Source: an uncultured Gammaproteobacteria bacterium (GTDB taxonomy: Bacteria > Pseudomonadota > Gammaproteobacteria > HK1). Taken from it: a stretch of DNA of 64,000 bases. The stretch is taken from NCBI GenBank assembly GCA_947258715.1, contig CAMYJH010000009.1, positions 1 to 64,000 on the forward strand, in the 5' to 3' direction. Position 1 is the stretch's first letter, and every line of letters begins with the position of its first letter. The position numbers were made by a program, and so were the translations under genes. Shown here piece by piece: positions 29,051-36,173 of this stretch. Under the pieces are notes generated by a model. The model ran no database searches. It was not told where the DNA came from and was given only the letters and a program-made list of their open reading frames with translations.

Positions 29051-29114
29051 TCCATTAGCTATCACGGGCGGCCGGCCAGAGCGCCGGCCGCACGCTCTAT
29101 TTGGGGCAAGTTAA

Positions 29115-29897
29115 TTGTTCGGAGCACGAGCTGATGCGCTGCGCGGTCTCGCGTGGCGGCTGTTGTCCATTGCTCTCGTTTGCGGCGCCTGGGAGATCGC
29201 CGGCCGGGTACCGATAAGCCTGGCCTTTCCGAGCTTTTTCGACACCGCCGCTGCGTTTTGGCGCATGACGCTGGACGGCAGCCTGCCGATAGCGTTCTTG
29301 ATTACGCTGCATCCGCTGGTTATCGGGATCGGGATCTCTATTGTCTTTGGTGTCGGGCTTGGCGTCACCATGGGGCTCTCCCGGGGTTTCGAATGGCTCG
29401 CAGCGCCCGTCTTCATCGTCATGCAGGCGGCGCCCATGGCGGCGCTGATTCCTTTAATCACCTTCGTCTACGGCATCGGGCTCACCGCAAAGGTGCTCGC
29501 GGTCTGCCTGCTGGCGGTGCCGGTGGTGGTGCTGAACTCCTACGCCGCGGTGCGCAACGCCAACCCTTCGCTTGTCCAAATGTGCCGCTCGTTCCAGGGC
29601 ACGCGTTTGCAGCAGATCATGAAGGTGATCATTCCGGACGCAAGCCCGGTCATTTTCGCCGGACTGCGCCTTGGCGTCGCGGCAGGCTTTATCGGTATCG
29701 TGCTTGCCGAGCTCCTGATCACCCCGACCGGGATCGGCGATCTCATTACCTATCACAGAGCAGTGGCGAACTACGCCGAGATGTACGCCAGCATCGTCTC
29801 CATCGTGGTGTTCTCGGCGGTGATAGTCAGTCTGCTGGAAAAAGTGGAAGTGGTGCTTTTACGTCCGGAGAAAAGAATCAAGGGGACCCCCGAATGA
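29115..29897 (+). CDS. ABC transporter permease 1 (SsuC/TauC type)
   Basis: The 260-residue inner-membrane protein has about six spans and the BPD-type permease coupling loop near residues 150-175 (NAVR-like stretch AAVRNANPSLVQMCRSFQGTRLQQIMKVIIPDASPVIFAGLRLG). The start is a TTG; no better in-frame codon lies nearby. The stop overlaps the ATPase start (ATGA). A second, different permease is encoded after the ATPase, so the channel is probably a heterodimer, unlike the TauC homodimer. Confidence 0.9.
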   Translation: MFGARADALRGLAWRLLSIALVCGAWEIAGRVPISLAFPSFFDTAAAFWRMTLDGSLPIAFLITLHPLVIGIGISIVFGVGLGVTMGLSRGFEWLAAPVFIVMQAAPMAALIPLITFVYGIGLTAKVLAVCLLAVPVVVLNSYAAVRNANPSLVQMCRSFQGTRLQQIMKVIIPDASPVIFAGLRLGVAAGFIGIVLAELLITPTGIGDLITYHRAVANYAEMYASIVSIVVFSAVIVSLLEKVEVVLLRPEKRIKGTPE

Positions 29898-30706
29898 GTG
29901 ACCAGGTTGCCCAGGCGGCGCAGAGCGCGGGATCGGATCCCATCGTGCGGGTGACGGGGATCTCGAAGCGCTACGAGGGCGGCGTGCAGGCCCTGGAGGG
30001 GGTCGACCTGGATTTCCCCGAGGGTCGGCTCACCTCGCTGCTCGGCCCGAGCGGCTGCGGCAAGACCACACTGCTGAAGATCATCGCCGGTCTGTTGGAG
30101 CCAAACGCGGGCGAAGTGCAAGTGGCCGGGCGGCGCGTGACCGGCCCCGGCCCGGAGCGCGCTTTCGTATTTCAGGATTTCGCCCTGCTGCCCTGGGCGA
30201 CAGTGACGCGAAACGTGGCCTTTGGTCTAGAGCTTCAGGGAATATCCAAGGCCGAGCGGCGGGAAAAAGCGCGCCACTACATCCGGGAAGTGGGGCTAAC
30301 CGGTTTCGAAGACCGCTATCCTCACGAGCTTTCAGGAGGCATGCGCCAACGAGTGGGTCTCGCCCGCGCCATGGCGGTGGACGCCGACGTGCTGCTGATG
30401 GACGAACCCTTTTCCGCGGTGGACGAACAGACGCGGCGCAAGTTTCAGGAAGATCTGCTCCATCTCCTTTCCGTCGAAAAGAAGACCGTGATCTTCGTCA
30501 CCCACAGCATCGAAGAGGCGGTATATCTCTCCAGCCAGGTGGTGCTGCTTTCCCGGCGGCCCGGCCGGGTGTCGAAAATCATTCCTACCGATCTCGGAGG
30601 GCTCGAGTCACCCGACGCTATCCGGCGCTCAAAGCGCTATCTCGACACCGTCGAGGACATCTGGGGCATGCTCAAGCAGTACTTGCTGGAGGACGAGATT
30701 AAATGA
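29894..30706 (+). CDS. ABC transporter ATP-binding protein (SsuB/TauB type)
   Basis: The 270-residue ATPase carries Walker A GPSGCGKTT (near 52), a Q-loop in FQDFALLPWATV, signature LSGGMRQRVGLARAM (near 145), Walker B VLLMDEPFSAVD and the H-loop in FVTHSIEEAVYLSSQVVLLSRRPGRV. FALLPWATV is characteristic of nitrate/sulfonate/taurine importers. The ATG overlaps the upstream permease stop, and the gene's own stop overlaps the second permease start, so the three genes are translationally coupled. Confidence 0.95.
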   Translation: MSDQVAQAAQSAGSDPIVRVTGISKRYEGGVQALEGVDLDFPEGRLTSLLGPSGCGKTTLLKIIAGLLEPNAGEVQVAGRRVTGPGPERAFVFQDFALLPWATVTRNVAFGLELQGISKAERREKARHYIREVGLTGFEDRYPHELSGGMRQRVGLARAMAVDADVLLMDEPFSAVDEQTRRKFQEDLLHLLSVEKKTVIFVTHSIEEAVYLSSQVVLLSRRPGRVSKIIPTDLGGLESPDAIRRSKRYLDTVEDIWGMLKQYLLEDEIK

Positions 30707-31458
30707 AGGTTTTCGGGTGGCGGGTGCCGATGATGTTTTCCCTGGTGGTATGGCTCGTGGTTTGGGAAATCATCGGTCAGGCCGGGTGGATGTTTTTGAT
30801 CCCGCCGTTCACCGACGTGCTGCGCGCCAGCTTCGAGCTGCTCGGCAGCGAAAGCTTTCATAAATCTGCAGGCGTCACGCTGAGCGCATTCGCGTCCGGA
30901 ATGGGCATTGCCATTGCCGCGGGGATTCCGCTGGGTGTGCTCATGGGCCGCGTTGACGCCGTCGATCGCCTGCTGGGCATGTGGGTGAACGTGTTCGTAA
31001 GCGCCCCGCTCACCGCGCTGGTGCCCATCATCATGATCCTGTTCGGCTTCGGACAGACGACCATCATCGTCACCGTAATGCTGTTCGCGATCTGGATCAT
31101 CGTGCTCGATACGCGCGCCGGTATCCGCAGCGTGAACCCGTCCCTGATCGACATGGCGCGGGCTTTTTGCGCTTCCCGTTTTCAGCTCTACACGCGGGTG
31201 CTGATCTTGGCCGCGCTGCCCGAGATCCTAGCGGGCATCCGGCTCGGTCTCATCCGCGGCGTCAAGGGCGTGGTCATCGGCCAGCTTCTGGTGGCAATCA
31301 TCGGTCTCGGCGAGCTGTTCGAGCTCTATTCGCGCAATTTTCTAATGGACAAGTTTTGGGCGGTCACAATACTGCTGTTTGCCTTCGCCATTGCCGCCTC
31401 CTCGTTGATAGAGATGCTCGAGCGGCGAGTCGAGTATTATGCAGGGGCCCGCGGCTGA
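30703..31458 (+). CDS. ABC transporter permease 2
   Basis: The 251-residue membrane protein again has about six spans and the coupling loop (DTRAGIRSVNPSLIDMARAFCASRFQLYTRVLILAALPEILAGIRLGLIRG). It is related to, but clearly different from, permease 1. It overlaps the ATPase stop (ATGA) and its 3' end overlaps the earliest possible start of the first dioxygenase. Two non-identical permeases sharing one ATPase are uncommon in sulfonate importers. Confidence 0.9.
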   Translation: MKVFGWRVPMMFSLVVWLVVWEIIGQAGWMFLIPPFTDVLRASFELLGSESFHKSAGVTLSAFASGMGIAIAAGIPLGVLMGRVDAVDRLLGMWVNVFVSAPLTALVPIIMILFGFGQTTIIVTVMLFAIWIIVLDTRAGIRSVNPSLIDMARAFCASRFQLYTRVLILAALPEILAGIRLGLIRGVKGVVIGQLLVAIIGLGELFELYSRNFLMDKFWAVTILLFAFAIAASSLIEMLERRVEYYAGARG

Positions 31459-32344
31459 CATCGTTCCGCTCGCGGTGGGCAATGATAAAATCCGCCGGGT
31501 GAACGCCAGCCACCCGAAGATCGAAGTAAAGCCCATTTCTCCCGCGCTGGGCGCGGAAATTTACGGCGTCGACATCTCCAGACCGCTGGATGACCGGGTG
31601 GTGGCGGAGATACGCGCCGCGCTGCTCGAGCACTTGGTCGTGTTCTTCCGCGACCAGTCTCTGACGCCTCAAAGCCTGATCGCCTTCGCCAAGCGTTTCG
31701 GCGAGCTCGCGCGCTACCCCTTCGTCAAGGGCATGGACGACTTTCCGGAAGTGGTGGAGGTCATCAAGCGTGAGGACGAAGTACATAACTTCGGCGGCAT
31801 CTGGCACTCGGACACGACTTATCTGGAACGCCCACCCATGGGCTCGGTGCTCTACGCCTGCGAAATTCCCCCGCTGGGCGGCGATACGCTGTTCGCCAAC
31901 ATGTACCTGGCCTACGACACCCTGTCCGACGGCATGAAGGCCTTCCTCAGCGACTTAAACGCGGTCAACAGCGCGGCCAAGCCGGACGCCGCCGTCGGCA
32001 GGATCGAGCGCAAGACGGAGCGGCCCACTGGCGAGGACGAAATCAAGACCGAGTCGGTGCATCCCATCGTGCGTACCCACCCGGAGACCGGGCGCAAGGC
32101 GCTCTACGTCAACCGGGGCCACACGGTGAAAATCGACGGTTTCAGCGAAGAGGAAAGCCGGCCGATCCTGGAGTACCTGTATCTGCATCAAACGCGGCCG
32201 GAGTTTACCTGCCGCTTTCGCTGGACACCCGGCGCCGTCGCCTTCTGGGACAACCGCGCCGCGCAGCACAACGCGATCAATGATTACCAGGGCTATCGCA
32301 GGGTGATGCAGCGGGTCACCTTGGCTGGAGAGAAGCCCGCCTGA
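31439..32344 (+). CDS. TauD/TfdA-family 2-oxoglutarate dioxygenase (first of tandem pair)
   Basis: The 301-residue enzyme has the Fe(II) facial triad as HSDTTYLERPP (HxD near residue 122) and a distal His in DNRAAQHNAINDYQGYRRVMQRVTL (near 280), with the 2-oxoglutarate Arg following. The N-terminus IEVKPISPALGAEIYGVDIS is standard for the family, which includes taurine, alkylsulfate and 2,4-D dioxygenases. The true start may be the GTG at 31499, nearer the family N-terminus; the ATG at 31439 overlaps the permease. Its location right after an importer suggests that it oxidises the imported compound. Confidence 0.9.
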   Translation: MQGPAADIVPLAVGNDKIRRVNASHPKIEVKPISPALGAEIYGVDISRPLDDRVVAEIRAALLEHLVVFFRDQSLTPQSLIAFAKRFGELARYPFVKGMDDFPEVVEVIKREDEVHNFGGIWHSDTTYLERPPMGSVLYACEIPPLGGDTLFANMYLAYDTLSDGMKAFLSDLNAVNSAAKPDAAVGRIERKTERPTGEDEIKTESVHPIVRTHPETGRKALYVNRGHTVKIDGFSEEESRPILEYLYLHQTRPEFTCRFRWTPGAVAFWDNRAAQHNAINDYQGYRRVMQRVTLAGEKPA

Positions 32345-32360
32345 GAATTGGCGGAGTTTG

Positions 32361-33206
32361 ATGAGCATGGGCATCCGAGTCAAACCCATCGAAGGTCCTA
32401 TCGGCGCCGAAGTCATCGGCATCGACACCTCTCGCATGCTGTCCGCTGAAGAGTTTCAGCAGATCGAGCAGGCGATGCTCGATTACGTGGGCATCGTCAT
32501 CAACGATGTGGAGGACAACTTTGACTGGCTGATCGACTTCGGCCGTCGCTTCGGTCCGCTCAAACATCACATCCTCACCCAGCACCACCACCCGAAGACG
32601 CCGGAAATGTCCATCATTACCGCCAACATGGGCAATACGGAGTCGCGAAAGACCAGCAAGCCCGCAGGCGCGTTCTGGCACTCCGACCTTTCCTACGAAA
32701 AAGATCCGTCCGACGCGATATTTCTCTACGCCACTCACGTACCTGGCGACGGAGGCGACACGCTGGTGGCTAACACCTGCATGGCGTACGAGGCGCTGCC
32801 GGAAAAAATCAAGAAGCGAATCGAGGGTCTGACCGCCATTCACCGCTACGGTTGGAACGGCGGCGGCGCGATCACGGAGCCTACGCCTCAGCGCCGCGCC
32901 CAATACCCCGACGTGGCGCATCCCGTGGTGCGCACCCACGCGCGCACCGGCAAGAAGATCCTCTACGTGAATCCCGGCTTCACTATGTGCATCAAAGACA
33001 TAAGCCGCAGGGAGAGCGATGAGCTCTTGGCCGAGCTGTTCGAGCACCTGCTCAAGCCCGAATTCCAGTACCGCCACAAGTGGCAGAAGAATCAGCTCGT
33101 CGGCCTGGACAACCGCGCCTCCATGCACTGCGCCATCGGCGGCTACAAGGAGCCCATGCGCAAGCTGCGGATGATTGTGGGGTGCACGGAGCGTCTCGGC
33201 GCGTAA
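32361..33206 (+). CDS. TauD/TfdA-family 2-oxoglutarate dioxygenase (second of tandem pair)
   Basis: The 281-residue protein has HxD in FWHSDLSYEKDPSDAIF (near 110) and the distal His in GLDNRASMHCAIGGYKEPMRKLRMIVG (near 257). It is only distantly similar to the preceding dioxygenase, so this is not a recent duplication, and the two may act in sequence or as partners. GGCGGAG lies about 8 nt before the ATG at 32361; a TTG three bases earlier is less likely. It is the last gene of the ABC-dioxygenase operon. The integron cassette boundary begins within 70 bp. Confidence 0.9.
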   Translation: MSMGIRVKPIEGPIGAEVIGIDTSRMLSAEEFQQIEQAMLDYVGIVINDVEDNFDWLIDFGRRFGPLKHHILTQHHHPKTPEMSIITANMGNTESRKTSKPAGAFWHSDLSYEKDPSDAIFLYATHVPGDGGDTLVANTCMAYEALPEKIKKRIEGLTAIHRYGWNGGGAITEPTPQRRAQYPDVAHPVVRTHARTGKKILYVNPGFTMCIKDISRRESDELLAELFEHLLKPEFQYRHKWQKNQLVGLDNRASMHCAIGGYKEPMRKLRMIVGCTERLGA

Positions 33207-33231
33207 CTCTTGCGTGATAGATGGACAAGAT

Positions 33232-33274
33232 CCGTGTTATTACACGGAAAGTTTCCGTTTACTCTAAGTTGGGC
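33232..33274 (+). other. Upstream boundary of integron cassette: overlapping palindromes and GTTGGGC core
   Basis: CCGTGT-TATT-ACACGG (33232-33247) is a perfect hairpin, overlapping the palindrome GGAAAGTTTCC (33246-33256). GTTGGGC at 33268-33274 fits the GTTRRRY core used in integron recombination and matches the core at the far end of the attC site (33882-33888). I read it as the left junction of the cassette; the palindromes may mark the secondary insertion site. Confidence 0.5.
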
Positions 33275-33291
33275 ACACAACCGCGTCACCA

Positions 33292-33780
33292 ATGGACTTG
33301 GCCGAAGCGAAACAGAAGCTCCAGGCGGCGGACGCTGAACTTGACCGGCAGCCGCTCGCGGTCTTCGCCGATCTCGATACACCTCAAGGAAGCCTCTCCG
33401 TTCTGGTCACCGATCGGCTGCGTCGGAAGTGCCGAAAGGGTCGGGTCTGGAAGTCCAACGCGATGTTGACCGCCCTGAAGAACGCGACCTATGGATTCGA
33501 CTCGATTGCATCTCGCAGCCGTGGTGGGGCCGACGGAATCTTCGTGATCGATCGGCGGTTCAAACCAGTCAACTCGATGATGAAGAAGATCTTTGCCCAG
33601 TTCATAGACAAACCCGACCCCCTCGTGGGGGTCATCGCCGAACTGCTTGACTCCCCGCCGGAACGCTGGATCGCCGTGCGGCTCGTATCGCACCATCTCC
33701 GGCTGCTTGGTGTTCTCTCCGTTGCGGAAGGGGTTACTCACCTGACTCTCGTTGACTACGATGACGAGAAAGGTGCCTAA
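33292..33780 (+). CDS. Integron cassette-borne hypothetical protein
   Basis: The 162-residue soluble protein begins MDLAEAKQKLQAAD and contains VFADLDTPQGSLSVLVTDRLRRKCRKGRVW and KNATYGFDSIASRSRGGADGIFVIDRR, a mix of charged strands and helices. I do not recognise a family. Its stop codon TAA lies inside the first core box of the attC site, which is the classical arrangement of a mobile gene cassette. There is no integrase or second cassette nearby, and no promoter is obvious in the 17 bp before the ATG after the GTTGGGC core, so expression may depend on read-through from the dioxygenase operon. Confidence 0.75.
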   Translation: MDLAEAKQKLQAADAELDRQPLAVFADLDTPQGSLSVLVTDRLRRKCRKGRVWKSNAMLTALKNATYGFDSIASRSRGGADGIFVIDRRFKPVNSMMKKIFAQFIDKPDPLVGVIAELLDSPPERWIAVRLVSHHLRLLGVLSVAEGVTHLTLVDYDDEKGA

Positions 33781-33888
33781 CCCATCGTTGCAGCTGACGG
33801 TCGCTTTCGTCACGCGGCTTGCTTGCGCAAGCCACGCGCCGACCCGGCTTCGCCGGACGCGCCCGCAGCTGAACGCCATCCGTTAGAA
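33775..33888 (+). other. attC (59-base element) integron recombination site
   Basis: The 114-bp site starts with the R''-type box GCCTAAC (33775-33781, RYYYAAC) and ends with the R'-type box GTTAGAA (33882-33888). Inside, GTTGCAGCTGACGG near the left pairs with the right arm CCCGCAGCTGAAC with single unpaired bases, the extrahelical bases that set attC strand choice. Two perfect inner hairpins follow: GGCTTGC-TTGC-GCAAGCC and CCGGC-TTC-GCCGG. Length, boxes, bulges and the stop codon inside R'' all fit attC. Confidence 0.82.
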
Positions 33889-34014
33889 AAAAAGAAAAAC
33901 GCGACGCACTTATTTTCTGCCGCAATCTTTAGCAAAACTAAACGCGTCTTCGTTATCCTGTTATTGTTTTGCACCGCCAGTCACCGTTCAGTCGGGTTAA
34001 TGGGGTCAACCATC

Positions 34015-34686
34015 ATGCGTGCAATCCTCTCATTGACAGCGTGCCTCGTCGCGGGATTTCTGATCAGCTGCGCCGCCAGGCCGCAAAAGACGGGCGAGCT
34101 GCGGGTGCTTAAGGCCGAGCTGGACCAGGCCAGAGCGGAGCGCGACATGCTGCGTGCCAAGGTGGAGGGTATGTGGGACGATTTTGAGGAGGAACGGGGC
34201 CAATGGCTCGACCGCAGCCACGCGCTTCGTACCGAGCTGGGAAAGCTGCAGGACATCGGCCGCGAGAAAGCAATGCTGCAGTCCCGCTGCGATGGCCTAC
34301 AGAACCGGTACGAGCGGCTCGAGCGCTGGGCGAGCGATCTCGCGCGAGGCTACGGCCCGGGCATCTGGGTCTACAGTGACGACCACCAGTGGCCGCTCTA
34401 CGGCCGCAAGCCGCGGGATGCGACCGTGCGCGGCATCGTCGATGAGCTGAACGCCGCTCATCGTCGTGCCGGCGGTCCGCTGCTCGTTCTGGAGGGCGTC
34501 GACGGCGGGGTGGCCACGCTCGGAGTGACTGACGCGCTCAAGCTAACAACCGAAATGGGTTCGTCCGGCGCCAATTGCTATATCCAGACCGCCGTCTACT
34601 CGCTGACTTCACTGCCCGACATCGACTGCGTGCATTTCGACTTCGAAGAGGGCGATCACGCAGCACCTGGGAAGTACTGCAACTAG
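34015..34686 (+). CDS. Predicted lipoprotein with coiled-coil region
   Basis: The 223-residue protein starts with a lipoprotein signal MRAILSLTACLVAGFLISC, lipobox LISC with Cys19. A long charged helical stretch follows (residues 25-100; LKAELDQARAERDMLRAKVEGM) that looks like a coiled coil, and then a compact C-terminal domain. An ATG at 34000 is an alternative start. I do not recognise the family; coiled-coil lipoproteins often sit at the outer membrane. The AT-rich 125 bp before the gene, after the attC site, probably holds its promoter. A terminator follows the stop. Confidence 0.7.
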   Translation: MRAILSLTACLVAGFLISCAARPQKTGELRVLKAELDQARAERDMLRAKVEGMWDDFEEERGQWLDRSHALRTELGKLQDIGREKAMLQSRCDGLQNRYERLERWASDLARGYGPGIWVYSDDHQWPLYGRKPRDATVRGIVDELNAAHRRAGGPLLVLEGVDGGVATLGVTDALKLTTEMGSSGANCYIQTAVYSLTSLPDIDCVHFDFEEGDHAAPGKYCN

Positions 34687-34698
34687 AGTGGCGGAATA

Positions 34699-34758
34699 GG
34701 GGAGCGCACTTAGTTTCGCTTATGATTTGCTTCAGAGAACGAGTGCGCCCCCTTTTTT
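34699..34758 (+). terminator. Rho-independent terminator after the lipoprotein gene
   Basis: GGGG-A-GCGCACT (34699-34710) pairs with AGTGCGC-CCCC (from 34742), with one bulged A, and is followed at once by TTTTTT (34753-34758). The loop is long (31 nt). It lies 12 bp after the stop codon. Confidence 0.65.
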
Positions 34759-34785
34759 GACTTTTGGAGACAACTGGCGACTACA

Positions 34786-35325
34786 GTGAGAAAACCTCTG
34801 TTCTCTCTTTGTTTTTCTTTGTTTCTTGTCGCGTACGCATGCCCATTAGTTTCCGAAGAAAAGCGCCACCCTTTGATTGATGGCGGCGGCTTTGACTGTT
34901 TCCCGCTTTCAACTTTTGGACTGAAAGGACTACGACTATGGCAGCCTGAATCCTCGATTCCGGTGCTTCTTGGCGAACCGATTTCGATAGTTACGTACTG
35001 GAGTGAAGACGATGGCGGTCGGCACGACGTAAGGACATACGACTACGGCCATATCCAGGTCGACGCCGTGCGTGGCAAAGTCGATCGAATCTACACCGAG
35101 TCCAGTAACACGGCGATGACAGCGGGTATTAAAGTGGGCCAGACCATGGAGCAAATCGTAAAAATTCTCGGAAGAAAACCTAGAGGATGGCAAGGTACAG
35201 GGTCGGAATTCACGATAGTTACTTGCCCTGAAAACGGCCAATGGGTCCAAGAGGACTACGTGACACTTAGATTCAATAACGAGAAAGTACTCGTAAGTAT
35301 CGCCTATGAGGCCAACAGGCCCTGA
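34786..35325 (+). CDS. Secreted hypothetical protein with BamE/SmpA-like segment
   Basis: The 179-residue protein begins with a probable Sec signal (MRKPLFSLCFSLFLVAYACPLVS). A Cys appears in the mature N-terminus and again near 150. The stretch GIKVGQTMEQIVKILGRKPRGWQ resembles the helix-turn of SmpA/BamE-type periplasmic domains. Base composition is clearly more AT-rich than the flanking genes, pointing to transfer. The start is GTG and no strong ribosome site is seen. It lies between two terminator-like or unassigned gaps and is probably monocistronic. Confidence 0.65.
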   Translation: MRKPLFSLCFSLFLVAYACPLVSEEKRHPLIDGGGFDCFPLSTFGLKGLRLWQPESSIPVLLGEPISIVTYWSEDDGGRHDVRTYDYGHIQVDAVRGKVDRIYTESSNTAMTAGIKVGQTMEQIVKILGRKPRGWQGTGSEFTIVTCPENGQWVQEDYVTLRFNNEKVLVSIAYEANRP

Positions 35326-35452
35326 CAAATACCCGCTCAGAAAAAGACAAACCTGGTACGCAGTCATCGTTTCGCCAGGATGATTGTAGGAAGATAAGTG
35401 TGACTTTATTGCGCTTTTTTAAGTGCGGGTCTTCGCAGTAAAGGATAGAGGC

Positions 35453-36160
35453 ATGGAAAAACATAAGGTCGTCTCGAGAGATGACTGGATCTCCGAGCGA
35501 AAAAAGCATCTCAAGAAGGAAAAGGAATTCACCCGGCTCAGAGATCTGCTGAGCAAGGAACGGCGGGAGCTGCCGTGGGTCAAGGTCGAGAAGGAATACG
35601 TTTTCGACGGGCCGAAGGGAAAGGAGTCCCTGGCTGATTTATTCGAGGGAAAAAGCCAGCTGATTATTTATCACTTCATGTACGGACCGGACTGGGACGA
35701 GGGCTGTCCGAGCTGTTCTTTCTGGGCAGACAATTACAATGGCATTGTTATCCATCTCAACCACCGGGACATCAATCTGGTGGCCGTGTCCAGGGCGCCG
35801 CTGGACAAGCTAGAAGCCTACAAAAAGCGCATGGGCTGGAGCTTCAAGTGGGTGTCGTCCTATGGAAACGATTTCAACTGGGACTACCACGTGTCGTTCA
35901 CGCCCGAAGAGGTGGAGAAAGGCGAAATGTTTTACAACTTCGGCGTCACTTCGTTTCCCAGTGACGAAGGACCGGGCATCAGCGTGTTTTATAAGAATGA
36001 AAAAGGCGAGATCTTCCACACCTATTCTTGCTACCAGCGCGGCCTGGACATGCTGAACGGCGCCTATCATTTAATGGATCTGGCGCCCAAGGGACGGGAC
36101 GAGGACGATCTTCCCTACACCATGGCGTGGGTCGAACGTCACGATCAGTACAAGGATTGA
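35453..36160 (+). CDS. DUF899 family thioredoxin-like protein
   Basis: The 235-residue protein has the DUF899 pattern: an N-terminal charged helix (VSRDDWISERKKHLKKEKEFTRLRDLLSKERRELPWVKVEKEYVFDGPKG), LADLFEGKSQLIIYHFMYGPDWDEGCPSCSFWADNYNG with a CPSC redox-type motif near residue 84, and FKWVSSYGNDFNWDYHVSF. The C-terminal YSCYQRGLDMLNGAYHLMDLAPKGRDE is diagnostic. These proteins adopt a thioredoxin fold but their substrate is unknown. AAGGATAGAGG precedes the ATG. Confidence 0.88.
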   Translation: MEKHKVVSRDDWISERKKHLKKEKEFTRLRDLLSKERRELPWVKVEKEYVFDGPKGKESLADLFEGKSQLIIYHFMYGPDWDEGCPSCSFWADNYNGIVIHLNHRDINLVAVSRAPLDKLEAYKKRMGWSFKWVSSYGNDFNWDYHVSFTPEEVEKGEMFYNFGVTSFPSDEGPGISVFYKNEKGEIFHTYSCYQRGLDMLNGAYHLMDLAPKGRDEDDLPYTMAWVERHDQYKD

Positions 36161-36173
36161 CCGCGGCTTTCGT

